This document shows positions 7,354 through 16,896 of a stretch of DNA of 64,000 bases, in pieces. The position numbers and the translations under genes are program-made. Positions within the stretch are counted from its first letter, which is position 1; each line of letters opens with the position of its first letter. This DNA is from Bacillus paramycoides (GTDB taxonomy: Bacteria; Bacillota; Bacilli; Bacillales; Bacillaceae_G). The notes below the pieces were generated by a model that did no database searches, had not been told where the DNA came from, and worked only from the letters and a program-made list of their open reading frames with translations. The DNA is taken from positions 62,001 to 126,000 of the forward strand of contig NZ_MAOI01000107.1 of the NCBI RefSeq assembly GCF_001884235.1, read 5' to 3'.

Positions 7354-8061
7354 ATGCTGAAAACACCTCGCAAATTAAAAAAGATGCTTATATTGCCGTG
7401 TATGTGCTCTATTACGTTTTATTTAGGCTCTCAAATGATGACGTATACAGAAGCTGCATTTATTCATGAAACGAAAGTAGAAGCCACTCTTTCTACAGCG
7501 ATTATATTTCCGAAAACAGTTGATACGTTAAAGGAGCAAGCTGAGCAACATAAACAGTATATTGGACATGAGTATGGAGAAATGAAAGCGAAATTGAAAG
7601 TTACTTCTATTGAAGAAATAGAACAGGCAATTGTTGTATGGCAGCAAGGACGTGAGAAAATTGCTTCTGAGAAGGAGGCTTTACAAAAAGTATATACTTT
7701 AATAGAAACTCCTTACAATCAAATACAAGAAGAATTAAAAGTGAATAAAAGTGAATCAATTCAGCAAGTATCCTCGTATGTGAACGAAGGTTTTCATAGT
7801 ATTAAAGAGAAGCGTGATTATGTTGATAAAGAGGCTAGTTTGCCAGCAATTGATGAACAAATTCAGGCTCTACAACAACTATTAAAAGATGAAACGGTAA
7901 AGAAACAGAATGAAATAGAAGAACAGAAGAAAGCAGAAGAACAGAAGAAGGTAGAAGAACAGAAGAAAGCAGAAGAACAGAAGAAAGCAGAAGAACAGAA
8001 GAAAGCAGAAGAACAGAAGAAAGTAGAAGAGCAGAAAAAGCTAGAAGAACAGAAAAAATAG
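7354..8061 (+). CDS. CapP-like repeat protein of the sipW-tasA-calY locus, frameshifted at the 3' end
   Basis: This gene sits where B. cereus strains carry the BC1280/CapP-type protein implicated in biofilm pili; the identification is from memory of that locus. The product (235 residues) has a hydrophobic N-terminal signal-like segment, a charged helical middle, and eight tandem EEQKK(A/V/L) units at the end, likely a coiled coil or rigid stalk. The ATG at 7354 follows GGGAGAG. The frame stops at 8061 directly after a run of six A (8053-8058). With one more A the frame would continue 36 codons to a stop at 8168, so the gene seems truncated by a homopolymer slip, or it is phase-variable. Confidence 0.7.
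   Translation: MLKTPRKLKKMLILPCMCSITFYLGSQMMTYTEAAFIHETKVEATLSTAIIFPKTVDTLKEQAEQHKQYIGHEYGEMKAKLKVTSIEEIEQAIVVWQQGREKIASEKEALQKVYTLIETPYNQIQEELKVNKSESIQQVSSYVNEGFHSIKEKRDYVDKEASLPAIDEQIQALQQLLKDETVKKQNEIEEQKKAEEQKKVEEQKKAEEQKKAEEQKKAEEQKKVEEQKKLEEQKK
7918..8058 (+). repeat. 18-bp tandem repeat inside the CapP-like gene
   Basis: Eight near-identical 18-base units based on GAAGAACAGAAGAAAGCA encode EEQKK(A/V/L). Copy number is expected to vary between strains through replication slippage. Confidence 0.85.
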
Positions 8062-8168
8062 AAACAGATAAACAGTCTGATCAAATGGAGTATGAAAAGG
8101 CTACTTCAACTGATCCAGTGAAACAATTGAAAAATAATAATGTGGTGCAAGAGAAAACGAATGAATAA
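8059..8168 (+). pseudogene. Out-of-frame 3' end of the CapP-like gene
   Basis: After the premature stop, the +1 frame reads without interruption as KIETDKQSDQMEYEKATSTD and on to NVVQEKTNE and TAA at 8166-8168. Composition is protein-like, and the natural terminator follows 40 bases later, so this is the displaced C terminus. Confidence 0.65.
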
Positions 8169-8208
8169 GCTGCAAATAGCTATAAAAAATATTAATGTTT
8201 ATATGAGT

Positions 8209-8236
8209 GTGAGGGAACGTCAGCCCTCACCTTTTT
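8209..8236 (+). terminator. Terminator after the CapP-like gene
   Basis: GTGAGGG and CCCTCAC form a 7-bp stem with an 8-base loop, followed by CTTTTT. Confidence 0.75.
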
Positions 8237-8382
8237 GTCTTACTTTCTTTTTCTTATAAAATGTATTTGAGTGTGGAGCAAGTGCTAAATTAGTAAAGTA
8301 TTAATCTTTTATTTTCTGAAAAATCAAAACAATATTGAGAAATAAAAATACTTGAAAATATATATTGTGTTTACATAGATTT

Positions 8383-8418
8383 GTTCGTTATAATGAACAT
8401 AAGGTCTTTAGAAAGAAC
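8383..8418 (+). promoter_or_regulatory. calY promoter with SinR-like boxes
   Basis: GTTCGTTATAAT (8383-8394) includes a perfect -10 and extends to the inverted repeat GTTC...GAAC (8383-8398). A second inverted element, GTCTTT with AAAGAAC, lies at 8404-8418. The arrangement mirrors the sipW promoter, where the same GTTCGTTATA element precedes a GTTCTTT box. Confidence 0.55.
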
Positions 8419-8515
8419 AAATATTAGCTTAGCTAATATAGTTTTAGTTATATCTCTTATTTCAAATAAGAGATAGCAATGTAAAAATACAAAAAACAGC
8501 TAGGGGGAATTGATT

Positions 8516-9109
8516 GTGAGTCTGAAAAAGAAATTAGGTATGGGAGTTGCATCAGCAGCATTGGGGTTATCTTTAATTGGTGGAGGAACATTCGCTTACT
8601 TTAGCGATAAAGAAGTATCAAACAATACATTTGCAGCTGGGACGTTAGATCTTACATTAAACCCTAAAACGCTTGTAAATATTGATAATTTAAAACCAGG
8701 GGATTCTGTTAAGAAAGAGTTCTTATTAAAGAATAGCGGTACTTTAGCGATTAAAGACGTTAAATTAGCGACAAAGTATTCTGTGAAAGATGCAAAAGGC
8801 GATAATGCTGGAGAAGACTTTGGTAAGCATATTAAAGTGAAATTCATTTGGAACTGGGATAAACAAAGTGAACCTGTTTATGAAACAACATTAGCAGAAT
8901 TACAAACGTTAGATCCAGACGTTGTTGCTAAAGATGTTTTTGCTCCTGAATGGAGTGAAAAAGGTGGTTTAGAAGCTGGATCAGAAGACTATCTATGGGT
9001 ACAATTTGTATTCGAAGATGATGGTAAAGATCAAAATAAATTCCAAGGCGATTCATTAAACTTAGAATGGACATTCAACGCGAGCCAAACAGATGGCGAA
9101 GAAAAATAA
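8516..9109 (+). CDS. calY: Camelysin CalY, TasA paralogue
   Basis: Cell-surface and matrix protein of the camelysin (peptidase M73) family, 197 residues, secreted and processed by SipW. The signal peptide MSLKKKLGMGVASAALG and the GGGTFAYFSDKEVSNNTFAAGTLDL segment match TasA almost residue for residue; the C-terminal halves differ more. The start is the GTG at 8516, 8 bases after AGGGGG. It has its own promoter and terminator, so it can be expressed separately from sipW-tasA. Camelysin was described as a metalloprotease, but no classical zinc motif is visible. Confidence 0.93.
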   Translation: MSLKKKLGMGVASAALGLSLIGGGTFAYFSDKEVSNNTFAAGTLDLTLNPKTLVNIDNLKPGDSVKKEFLLKNSGTLAIKDVKLATKYSVKDAKGDNAGEDFGKHIKVKFIWNWDKQSEPVYETTLAELQTLDPDVVAKDVFAPEWSEKGGLEAGSEDYLWVQFVFEDDGKDQNKFQGDSLNLEWTFNASQTDGEEK

Positions 9110-9115
9110 TAAATC

Positions 9116-9144
9116 AAAAAGCGGGTATCTCCCGCTTTTTTTTT
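9116..9144 (+). terminator. Terminator after calY
   Basis: AAAAAGCGGG and CCCGCTTTTT form a stem with a 5-base loop followed by nine T. Confidence 0.9.
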
Positions 9145-9189
9145 ATAAAGAAAAAAGGAGCGCTAGTTTTATATGCTCCTTCATATATA

Positions 9190-9513
9190 TTATTTTTGAT
9201 TTTGCTTCCACTGTGTAAATTCTAGAAATTCACGGAATTGTTCTTTTGAGACACCGGAGCTCATTGCATCTTTAACAAGTTGTGTCCATTCGGAGTCCAG
9301 GTGGCTTTCTGTTGTTGTTTCATCATGAAGTAAAGTATCAACTGGAATTTGTAGAACTGCTGCAATTTTTTCAAGAAACTGAATGGAAGGGTTTTTTTGT
9401 AAATTCCGTTCTATGGAACTAATGTAAGATTTAGCGACACCAGCTTTTTCGGCGAGTTCTGTTAATGAAATCCCTTTTTGTAAACGAAGGCGTTTTATAC
9501 GTTCTCCAATCAT
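9190..9513 (-). CDS. sinR: Biofilm repressor SinR
   Basis: DNA-binding repressor of matrix genes, 107 residues. The N-terminal helix-turn-helix (MIGERIKRLRLQKGISLTELAEKAGVAKSYISSIE) is that of SinR; the C-terminal helical part is the tetramerisation and SinI-binding region. The ATG at 9513 follows AAAGGTG. It lies convergent to calY and downstream of sinI, about 80 bases apart, with a promoter between them that carries its own GTTCTTT box. The expected targets lie in this same window: sipW-tasA, calY and probably inhA1. Confidence 0.93.
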   Translation of the reverse strand: MIGERIKRLRLQKGISLTELAEKAGVAKSYISSIERNLQKNPSIQFLEKIAAVLQIPVDTLLHDETTTESHLDSEWTQLVKDAMSSGVSKEQFREFLEFTQWKQNQK

Positions 9514-9559
9514 ATTTGCGCACCTTTCTATCAATGTGTAGTCGTCTTATGATGTCATT

Positions 9560-9588
9560 ATTATAACATAAACTTCGTTAAAAAGAAC
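9560..9588 (-). promoter_or_regulatory. sinR promoter with overlapping SinR-type box
   Basis: On the - strand GTTCTTT (9588-9582) lies at the -35 position of a perfect TATAAT (9565-9560), about 45 bases before the SinR start. This suggests sinR can be transcribed apart from sinI and may be autoregulated. Confidence 0.5.
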
Positions 9589-9592
9589 GAGG

Positions 9593-9727
9593 CTATTGTG
9601 CTTGGCTCGTTTGCTTCATACGTTGAAAAAAGTATTCGATCTCTTGCAGGGCAATACCAGAATCTAGGGCTTCAAGTATTAAATCAATCCATTCTGGATC
9701 TAGTGAGTCCGCCTTATCTTTGTACAA
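9593..9727 (-). CDS. sinI: SinI anti-repressor
   Basis: A 44-residue protein, too short for many gene callers, that inactivates SinR by forming a heterodimer. It contains DPEWIDLILEALDSGIALQE and EYFFQRMK, matching the SinI helix pair and resembling the SinR C terminus. It starts with TTG at 9727, 8 bases after GGGAGG, and ends with TAG at 9593. It is immediately upstream of sinR in the same direction, the conserved sinI-sinR order. Confidence 0.88.
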   Translation of the reverse strand: MYKDKADSLDPEWIDLILEALDSGIALQEIEYFFQRMKQTSQAQ

Positions 9728-10057
9728 GTGTGATTCCTCCCTAATTATTGGTCATAATTGCAGCTACATAGTAGACGATAATTGAACCGAATTTTATATT
9801 TATGTGTCAAATTATCGAATATTGTGTAGATAAAATCCCCATTAAATTCCCTCAGTAAAAATTATAAAGTGTTCGCTATAATTTATCAATATTTTCAGAA
9901 AACATTAATAAATTGTGATATATTCGTATACTAACTAAGAAATTTTTACAAATATATTAAAAAAATTACATAATATGACTAAATATTGAAAAAATATTGA
10001 ATTTTTAATAAAATTCAATATGTAATACATATTTTTTATTAGGGGAGGAAATAAGGG
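9728..10057. other. AT-rich intergenic region between sinI and inhA1
   Basis: About 330 bases with no gene. It holds the divergent promoters of sinI (- strand; a TTGACA is visible near 9810) and inhA1 (+ strand). It is very AT-rich from 9880 to 10040, a typical AbrB-type target composition, but no single site can be proven. Confidence 0.5.
9871..9882 (+). promoter_or_regulatory. inhA1 promoter element shared with sipW and calY
   Basis: GTTCGCTATAAT differs by one or two bases from GTTCGTTATATT (sipW) and GTTCGTTATAAT (calY). It contains a perfect -10. The match suggests a common regulator; SinI/SinR dependence of inhA has been reported in B. thuringiensis. Confidence 0.5.
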
Positions 10058-12448
10058 ATGAAAAAGAAACCATTTAAAGTGTTATCAACAATTGCTTTGA
10101 CAGCTGCTTTAGGCCTTTCATTTGGAGCTGGAAGCCAATCTGCGTATGCAGAAACGCCTGTGAATAAGACAGCTACGAGCCCAGTTGATGACCACTTAAT
10201 CCCAGAAGAAAGATTAGCAAATGCGCTAAAAAAACGTGGGGTAATTGATCAGTCAGCTTCAAGTGAAGAGACAAAAAAAGCGGTCGAAAAGTATGTAGAG
10301 AACAAGAAGGGTGAAAATCCTGGCAAAGAACAGGCAAATGGGGACCAACTTACAAAAGAAGCATCTGACTTTTTAAAGAAAGTAAAAGATGCAAAGGCAG
10401 AGACGAAAGAAAAATTAGAGCAGCCAGCAAACGGGACTGCAGCAGGAACAGGCCCAGTTAAAGGCGGACTAAATGGTAAAGTACCAACTTCATCAGCAAA
10501 ACAAAAAGAGTATAACGGTGAAGTTCGTAAAGATAAAGTACTCGTTTTACTTGTAGAGTACGCTGATTTCAAACATAACAATATTGATAAAGAACCTGGC
10601 TATATGTATTCGAACGATTTTAATAAAGAACATTATGAAAAAATGTTATTCGGTAACGAGCCGTTTACGTTAGATGATGGAAGTAAAATTGAAACGTTTA
10701 AACAATATTATGAAGAACAATCTGGTGGTAGCTACACAGTGGATGGAACAGTTACAAAATGGTTAACAGTTCCAGGTAAAGCAGCTGATTATGGTGCAGA
10801 TTCTCCAAATGGCGGCCATGATAATAAAGGACCAAAAGGACCGCGTGATTTAGTAAAAGATGCACTAAAAGCAGCTGTAGATAGCGGTATTGATTTATCA
10901 GAGTTTGATCAATTTGATCAATATGATGTAAATGAAGATGGAAATAAAAATCAACCTGACGGTTTAATCGATCATTTAATGATTATTCATGCTGGTGTTG
11001 GACAAGAAGCTGGTGGCGGTAAATTAGGCGACGACGCAATTTGGTCACATCGCTGGACAGTTGGACCAAAACCATTCCAAATCGAAGGTACGAAAGCGAA
11101 AGTTCCATATTGGGGCGGGAAGATGGCTGCGTTTGACTACACAATTGAACCAGAAGATGGCGCAGTTGGTGTATTCGCACATGAATATGGTCATGACTTA
11201 GGTCTTCCAGATGAGTATGATACACAATATAGCGGTAATGGTGAGCCGGTTGAAGCTTGGTCTATTATGAGTGGCGGAAGCTGGGCTGGTAAAATCGCAG
11301 GAACAACGCCAACAAGTTTTTCACCGCAAAATAAAGAGTTTTTCCAAAAAACAATCGGTGGTAGCTGGGCGAATATCGCAGAGGTAGATTACGATAAGTT
11401 AAACAAAGGTATCGGTTTTGCAACGTATTTAGATCAAAGTGTTACGAAGTCGGATCGTCCAGGCCTGATTCGTGTTAACTTACCAGATAAAGATGTAAAA
11501 ACGATTGAGCCAGCATTCGGTAAACAATATTATTACAGCACAAAAGGTGATGACCTTCACACAAAAATGGAGACACCGCTGTTCGATTTAACGAATGCAA
11601 CGAATGCGAAATTCGATTTCAAGTCATTATATGAAATTGAAGCAGGTTACGATTTCCTTGAAGTACACGCTGTAACAGAAGACGGTAAACAAACGTTAAT
11701 TGAACGTCTTGGTGAGAAAGCAAATAGTGGAAATGCAGATACGACAAATGGAAAATGGATTGACAAATCATACGATTTAAGTCAGTTCAAAGGTAAGAAA
11801 GTGAAATTAACATTTGATTACATTACTGATGGTGGTCTAGCATTAAATGGATTCGCTCTTGATAATGCGTCATTAACAGTAGATGGTAAAGTTGCATTCT
11901 CTGATGATGCAGAAGGTACACCACAATTAAAATTAAATGGTTTCGTTGTATCTAATGGAACAGAGAAGAAAAAACATAACTACTATGTAGAGTGGAGAAA
12001 CTATGCTGGTGCAGATAAAGCATTGAAATTTGCTCGTGGTCCAGAATATAACACTGGTATGGTGGTATGGTATGCGGATTCAGCTTACACAGATAACTGG
12101 GTGGGTGTACATCCAGGACACGGTTTCCTTGGTGTAGTTGATTCTCACCCAGAAGCAATTGTAGGAACTTTAAATGGTAAACCAACAGTTAAGAGTAGTA
12201 CACGATTCCAAATCGCTGATGCGGCGTTCTCATTCGATAAAACGCCAGCTTGGAAAGTTGTATCTCCAACGCGCGGAACGTTCACGTACAATGGTTTAGC
12301 GGGCGTACCGAAGTTTGATGATTCTAAGACGTATATTAATCAGCAGATTCCAGATGCAGGACGTATTTTACCGAATCTTGGTCTGAAGTTTGAAGTAGTA
12401 GGACAAGCTGATGATAATTCTGCAGGTGCTGTTCGTTTATATCGTTAA
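10058..12448 (+). CDS. inhA1: Immune inhibitor A (InhA1), secreted M6 metalloprotease
   Basis: Secreted zinc metalloprotease of the B. cereus group that degrades host antimicrobial peptides and extracellular-matrix proteins and is also found on the exosporium. It has 796 residues: a signal peptide ending at AYA, a propeptide rich in Lys/Glu, and a catalytic domain with H375-E-Y-G-H379 ([14 protein letters not shown]). A jelly-roll or MAM-like domain ([15 protein letters not shown]) and a C-terminal VEG-type domain follow. GGGGAGGAAATAAGGG precedes the ATG. The sequence closely recalls InhA1 rather than InhA2 or InhA3, and its position next to sinIR is that of inhA1. Confidence 0.95.
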   Translation: MKKKPFKVLSTIALTAALGLSFGAGSQSAYAETPVNKTATSPVDDHLIPEERLANALKKRGVIDQSASSEETKKAVEKYVENKKGENPGKEQANGDQLTKEASDFLKKVKDAKAETKEKLEQPANGTAAGTGPVKGGLNGKVPTSSAKQKEYNGEVRKDKVLVLLVEYADFKHNNIDKEPGYMYSNDFNKEHYEKMLFGNEPFTLDDGSKIETFKQYYEEQSGGSYTVDGTVTKWLTVPGKAADYGADSPNGGHDNKGPKGPRDLVKDALKAAVDSGIDLSEFDQFDQYDVNEDGNKNQPDGLIDHLMIIHAGVGQEAGGGKLGDDAIWSHRWTVGPKPFQIEGTKAKVPYWGGKMAAFDYTIEPEDGAVGVFAHEYGHDLGLPDEYDTQYSGNGEPVEAWSIMSGGSWAGKIAGTTPTSFSPQNKEFFQKTIGGSWANIAEVDYDKLNKGIGFATYLDQSVTKSDRPGLIRVNLPDKDVKTIEPAFGKQYYYSTKGDDLHTKMETPLFDLTNATNAKFDFKSLYEIEAGYDFLEVHAVTEDGKQTLIERLGEKANSGNADTTNGKWIDKSYDLSQFKGKKVKLTFDYITDGGLALNGFALDNASLTVDGKVAFSDDAEGTPQLKLNGFVVSNGTEKKKHNYYVEWRNYAGADKALKFARGPEYNTGMVVWYADSAYTDNWVGVHPGHGFLGVVDSHPEAIVGTLNGKPTVKSSTRFQIADAAFSFDKTPAWKVVSPTRGTFTYNGLAGVPKFDDSKTYINQQIPDAGRILPNLGLKFEVVGQADDNSAGAVRLYR

Positions 12449-12454
12449 TACAGT

Positions 12455-12490
12455 AAAACTACCGAGGGATTTTCTTTCGGTAGTTTTTTT
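12455..12490 (+). terminator. Terminator after inhA1
   Basis: AAAACTACCGA and TCGGTAGTTTT pair and are followed by more T. Confidence 0.9.
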
Positions 12491-12617
12491 GAGCAATGAA
12501 TTTTATATAAAAGAAAAAGTTATATATAATGTAACTTTACGAATAAAAAAGTTTTATATGTTGTTTCTATATAAATAATGAAAGAACTGGATAAAAATAG
12601 TGGGAGAAGGTGAATGA

Positions 12618-13985
12618 ATGAGTATTTCTTCTATTGTAAATAAGCAAAAGGAATATTTTTATAAAGGACATACGAGAAGTGTAGAAATAAGAAAGAGTAA
12701 TTTACAGAAGCTTTATGATGGGATTCAGCGTTTTGAGGATGAAATTTTTCAAGCACTGAAAGTAGATTTAAATAAGTCAATTCACGAATCGTTTACAACA
12801 GAAATCGGATATGTGCTAAAAGAAATTTCTTTTCAAATGCAACATATTTCATCATGGAGTAAACCAAGACGTGTTCGAACAGCTCTTACGCATTTTGGAT
12901 CAAAGGGGAAAATAGTACCAGAACCGTACGGTGTAACGCTTATTATCGCACCATGGAATTATCCGTTTCAATTAGCAATCGCGCCTCTTGTTGGAGCCCT
13001 AGCAGCGGGAAACACAGTTATTTTAAAGCCTTCTGAGTTAACACCAAATGTTTCAAAGGTTCTTGTGAAAATGTTAGAAGAGTTATTTACAGAAGAACTT
13101 GTGGCGGTAGTAGAAGGTGGTGTTGAAGAAAGTACGGCTTTGTTAAAGGAACCATTTGACTATATTTTCTTTACAGGTAGTGTTGGTGTGGGGAAAGTTG
13201 TCATGGAAGCAGCGGCGAAAAATTTAACGCCTCTTACGCTAGAACTTGGCGGGAAAAGTCCATGCATTGTACATAAAGATGCAAAGCTAGATGTAACGGC
13301 AAGACGTATTGTTTGGGGCAAGTTTTTGAATGCTGGGCAGACATGTGTGGCGCCTGATTATATGTACGTTCATTCGTCAGTGAAAGAACAGTTAATCAAG
13401 GCATTGCGACATGAAATTGCAGAGCAGTATGGAAAAGATGCTTTACAAAATGACAGTTACGTACGAATTGTGAGTGAGCGTCATTTTGAACGTTTATGTA
13501 CATTTTTACAAGACGGTAATCCAGTGATTGGTGGGAATTATAAGAAAGAAACGTTACATATTGAGCCGACAGTATTAACAAATGTTACATGGCAAGACTC
13601 TGTGATGGAAGATGAAATTTTTGGCCCGATTTTACCAATACTAGAATATGACAAAATAGAAGATGTAATTGAAACGATTCAGCAACATCCAAAGCCGTTA
13701 GCACTATATGTATTTTCTGAGGATAAAGGTGTACAAGAGAAGGTTACTAGAAATATTTCATATGGCGGAGGATGTATAAATGATGTTGTATATCATCTTG
13801 CAACGCCATATTTACCTTTTGGGGGCGTTGGAAGCAGTGGATTAGGAGGATATCATGGTAAAGAAAGTTTTCGAACTTTTTCCCATTATAAAAGCATTTT
13901 GTCCCAATCTACAGCGTTCGATATGAAAATTCGTTATTCTTCTACAAAAAGTGCTTTAAAATTTATACGAAAGTTGTTAAAATGA
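12618..13985 (+). CDS. Aldehyde dehydrogenase (class 3-like, YwdH type)
   Basis: NAD(P)-dependent aldehyde dehydrogenase, 455 residues, oxidising aldehydes to acids. Visible features are PWNYPFQLAIAPL, the nucleotide-binding FTGSVGVGKVV, the general base E209 in LELGGKSP, the nucleophile C243 in GQTCVAPDY, and EIFGPILPI. The short length and hydrophobic, basic C terminus fit the class 3/fatty-aldehyde branch, which in Bacillus includes YwdH. The substrate is not determinable. It is monocistronic with its own terminator. Confidence 0.88.
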   Translation: MSISSIVNKQKEYFYKGHTRSVEIRKSNLQKLYDGIQRFEDEIFQALKVDLNKSIHESFTTEIGYVLKEISFQMQHISSWSKPRRVRTALTHFGSKGKIVPEPYGVTLIIAPWNYPFQLAIAPLVGALAAGNTVILKPSELTPNVSKVLVKMLEELFTEELVAVVEGGVEESTALLKEPFDYIFFTGSVGVGKVVMEAAAKNLTPLTLELGGKSPCIVHKDAKLDVTARRIVWGKFLNAGQTCVAPDYMYVHSSVKEQLIKALRHEIAEQYGKDALQNDSYVRIVSERHFERLCTFLQDGNPVIGGNYKKETLHIEPTVLTNVTWQDSVMEDEIFGPILPILEYDKIEDVIETIQQHPKPLALYVFSEDKGVQEKVTRNISYGGGCINDVVYHLATPYLPFGGVGSSGLGGYHGKESFRTFSHYKSILSQSTAFDMKIRYSSTKSALKFIRKLLK

Positions 13986-14019
13986 TGATGGTGTTTATCA
14001 GTAGGCGTAGCCGTATGAT

Positions 14020-14049
14020 AAAAGCCCCTTCGCAATGGAAGGGGTTTTT
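14020..14049 (+). terminator. Terminator after the aldehyde dehydrogenase
   Basis: AAAGCCCCTTC and GAAGGGGTTTT form a stem with a 6-base loop and T tail. Confidence 0.85.
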
Positions 14050-14128
14050 CTGTTCGACATATGTATCGTGCGAAAATGAATCAAACATACTACATAAAGA
14101 ATAGAAGAGAACGCTTGCTAAATAACCA

Positions 14129-14152
14129 TTTTTGTTTGGATCGAAACAAAAA
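14129..14152. promoter_or_regulatory. Perfect inverted repeat upstream of potA, candidate operator
   Basis: TTTTTGTTT (14129-14137) and AAACAAAAA (14144-14152) are perfect 9-bp arms separated by GGATCG, about 70 bases before potA. There is no T-run context, so a protein-binding site is more likely than a terminator. The regulator is unknown. Confidence 0.4.
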
Positions 14153-14222
14153 ATAGTCTATAGAACATAAATATTTATTCATGAATATAAAAATTTAAAT
14201 TTAAGGTAGATAGGACGGGAAA

Positions 14223-15206
14223 ATGAAAAAGATTATTAAAGTTGAAGCAGTAGAAAAACATTTTGGAAATCAAGTGATTATCCCACCTCTTTCTTTAGAC
14301 ATTAAAGAAGGAGAATTTTTAACGATTTTAGGACCGAGTGGTTGCGGGAAAACGACTTTACTTCGTATGATCGCGGGTTTTGAAACTCCAACTAAAGGGA
14401 ATCTTTTATTAGACGATGAAAAAATAAATGATTTGCCGCCGTACAAGCGTCATATGAATTTAGTGTTCCAACATTACGCACTATTCCCACATATGAATGT
14501 CGAAAAAAATATTTGTTTCGGTATGAAAATGCAAAAAGTACCAGCAGCAGAACAGAAAGAACGTGCTGAAGAGGCAATGCGTTTAACGCAGTTACTTGAG
14601 TTCCGTAATCGTAAACCTTCGAAGCTTTCTGGTGGGCAGCAGCAACGTGTAGCAATTGCTAGGGCAATTGTAAACAACCCACGTGTATTACTATTAGATG
14701 AGCCACTTGGAGCGCTTGACTTTAAGTTAAGAAAAGATTTGCAACGTGAATTGAAAAACTTACAACGTAATTTAGGAATTACGTTCATATATGTAACGCA
14801 CGATCAAGAAGAAGCGATGAGCATGAGTGATCGTATTGTCGTTATGAATAAAGGGCATATCGAACAAGTCGGCACGCCTAAAGAAATTTATAATCAACCG
14901 AAAACGTTGTTCGTTGCAACGTTCATCGGTGAAAATAATATAGTGAAAAATGGGGAAAACTACGTAGCAGTTCGCCCTGAAAATGTAAAAGTTCGTTCGG
15001 TTGAGCAACCAATTTTAAAAGAATACCATCTTGGGCATATTGAAGATATTGAGTTTGTTGGAAATATGGAAAAGCTTTATGTACGTGATGAGAAAACATC
15101 GGAATTACTAATGGCATACCAAACTGCTGAAGAAGCAGCGCAGTGGAGCATTGGAGATAATGTATACGTAGGCTGGGAGCAAGAGGACGAGGTGACCTTA
15201 AATTGA
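14223..15206 (+). CDS. potA: Spermidine/putrescine ABC transporter ATPase PotA
   Basis: ATP-hydrolysing subunit of the polyamine importer, 327 residues, cytoplasmic face. It shows Walker [10 protein letters not shown] (37-45), the signature [14 protein letters not shown], Walker [12 protein letters not shown], the switch His in VTHDQEEA, and a short C-terminal TOBE-like part ([10 protein letters not shown]). It is the first gene of potABCD; its stop codon overlaps the TTG start of potB by four bases, giving translational coupling. Confidence 0.93.
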   Translation: MKKIIKVEAVEKHFGNQVIIPPLSLDIKEGEFLTILGPSGCGKTTLLRMIAGFETPTKGNLLLDDEKINDLPPYKRHMNLVFQHYALFPHMNVEKNICFGMKMQKVPAAEQKERAEEAMRLTQLLEFRNRKPSKLSGGQQQRVAIARAIVNNPRVLLLDEPLGALDFKLRKDLQRELKNLQRNLGITFIYVTHDQEEAMSMSDRIVVMNKGHIEQVGTPKEIYNQPKTLFVATFIGENNIVKNGENYVAVRPENVKVRSVEQPILKEYHLGHIEDIEFVGNMEKLYVRDEKTSELLMAYQTAEEAAQWSIGDNVYVGWEQEDEVTLN

Positions 15207-16051
15207 AAAAAGGGAAATTACTCGCATTACCTACGGTCACGTGGCTGTTAATCTTTTTCTTATTTCCGCTTCTATTCGTATTAGCATTCGCCTTTTTACA
15301 GCGCGGAGCATACGGGACAGTGGAAATGCAGTTTACGCTAGATAATATAGTGCGTGTGTTTGATCCGCTGTATATGGGTACGTTATGGGAAACAGTAAAG
15401 ATAGCTGTTATTACAACAGTACTATGTTTATTAATCGGTTATCCATTTGCGTATACAATTACAATTGTTGATCGTAAATATCGTTCCATTCTATTATTAT
15501 TAGCAACGATTCCATTCTGGATTAACTTCCTTGTTCGTTCATACGCATGGATTGTTATTTTACGTTCACAAGGTCTTGTGAACACATTGCTATTGAAACT
15601 AGGTATTATTAGTGAGCCTTTAAATTTACTATATAACACACCTTCTGTAGTACTAGGGATGGTTTATTCTTTATTACCATTTATGATTTTACCAGTGTAT
15701 GCGGCTATTGAGCAGCTTGATAAGCGCAAGCTAGAAGCAGCTTATGATTTAGGTGCAACACCAGTAAAGGCATTTTGGAATGTAACATTACCGATGACAA
15801 TGTCAGGAGTTGCTACTGGTTCTATTTTAGTATTCGTTTCTTCTATTGGAATGTTTGTTGTATCAGATGTAATGGGCGGATCGAAAGTAGCATTAATCGG
15901 AAACGTAATTCAAAACCAATTCTTAGGTGCGCGTGACTGGCCGTTTGGTTCTGCGTTATCAATTATCGTTGTTCTATTCTCTGTTCTGTTAATTTACTTA
16001 TATTATCGTGCAACGAAGGTATATAAATATGATGAGAACGGAGGGGAATAG
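15203..16051 (+). CDS. potB: Spermidine/putrescine permease PotB
   Basis: Membrane subunit of the polyamine importer with about six helices, 282 residues. The coupling-loop motif [25 protein letters not shown] contacts PotA. It starts with TTG at 15203, after GAGGTGACC, inside the potA stop. It ends 6 bases before potC. Confidence 0.92.
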   Translation: MKKGKLLALPTVTWLLIFFLFPLLFVLAFAFLQRGAYGTVEMQFTLDNIVRVFDPLYMGTLWETVKIAVITTVLCLLIGYPFAYTITIVDRKYRSILLLLATIPFWINFLVRSYAWIVILRSQGLVNTLLLKLGIISEPLNLLYNTPSVVLGMVYSLLPFMILPVYAAIEQLDKRKLEAAYDLGATPVKAFWNVTLPMTMSGVATGSILVFVSSIGMFVVSDVMGGSKVALIGNVIQNQFLGARDWPFGSALSIIVVLFSVLLIYLYYRATKVYKYDENGGE

Positions 16052-16057
16052 GCAACG

Positions 16058-16858
16058 ATGAAGAAGTTTTTAGTTTCTTATTCTTGGTTAATTTTATTAT
16101 TCTTGTATTTTCCAATGATGGTTTTAATGGTATATTCCTTCAACGATTCCCGTATTAATGCGGAATGGGAAGGCTTTACATTCCATTGGTATACAGATTT
16201 ATTTCAAAAACAAGATGTTATTGATGCGTTTATAAATAGTATGACGATTGCGATTATAACGACGGTTGTAACGACCATTCTTGGTGTGATTTTTGCGATT
16301 GCATTACATCGTTATAAATATCGTTTTGAAGGAGCTATTAACGGCCTTGTATACTTACCAATTTTAATTCCTGATATTTTAATGGGATTATCTTTACTAA
16401 TCTTATTTAGCCAATTAGGTATCGAACTTGGACAAGTAACGATTATTATTGCGCACATTACATTTAGTATTTCATTTGTTGTTGTTATTTTAGCGGCACG
16501 TCTTTCTAGTATGGGACGTGATTTAGAAGAGGCTGCAAATGATTTAGGGGCAACACCGTGGCAAACATTTCGCTATGTAACATTTCCAGCCATTGCGCCG
16601 GGAGTTGTTTCAGCAGCACTATTAACATTCACATTATCAATTGATGATTTTGTAATTAGTTTCTTCGTATCAGGACCAGGATCAACAACATTGCCATTAT
16701 ACATTTACAGTATGGTTAAGCGCGGAGTATCGCCTGAAATTAATGCCCTTTCTACAATTTTAATTGTTGTTATCGTAGGATTAATGGTTTTATCTGAAAT
16801 TTTCCGTAACAAAGGTGCAGATGGTGAAGAAAACTCTGGAGGACACCTTCCTTTATAA
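16058..16858 (+). CDS. potC: Spermidine/putrescine permease PotC
   Basis: Second membrane subunit of the importer, 266 residues, about six helices. It has the coupling motif EAANDLGATPWQTFRYVTFPAIAPG and a typical PotC N terminus (FLYFPMMVLMVYSFNDS). It lies 6 bases after potB and 38 bases before potD, all in one operon. Confidence 0.93.
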   Translation: MKKFLVSYSWLILLFLYFPMMVLMVYSFNDSRINAEWEGFTFHWYTDLFQKQDVIDAFINSMTIAIITTVVTTILGVIFAIALHRYKYRFEGAINGLVYLPILIPDILMGLSLLILFSQLGIELGQVTIIIAHITFSISFVVVILAARLSSMGRDLEEAANDLGATPWQTFRYVTFPAIAPGVVSAALLTFTLSIDDFVISFFVSGPGSTTLPLYIYSMVKRGVSPEINALSTILIVVIVGLMVLSEIFRNKGADGEENSGGHLPL

Positions 16859-16896
16859 TACGAATGATATAGAAAGTACGAGGGGGTAATAAACCG

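Larger units (their letters stand above)
8169..8515 (+). other. Intergenic region holding a terminator and the calY promoter
   Basis: About 350 bases without a gene. The left part carries the CapP-gene terminator; the centre is AT-rich; the right part carries the calY promoter, SinR-like boxes and a long AT-rich 5' leader. Nothing else was recognised. Confidence 0.6.

Noticed and set aside
7918-8058. CRISPR-like array
   Set aside because: The units are adjacent 18-base repeats with no spacers and encode protein repeats.
7863-8084. Cysteine-rich Phe/Cys/Ser frame on the - strand
   Set aside because: It is the mirror of the EEQKK repeat on the other strand, without a ribosome site; a repeat artefact.
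10249-10581. 110-codon frame on the - strand of inhA1
   Set aside because: Antisense to the InhA1 propeptide, with no start context; a shadow of the real gene.
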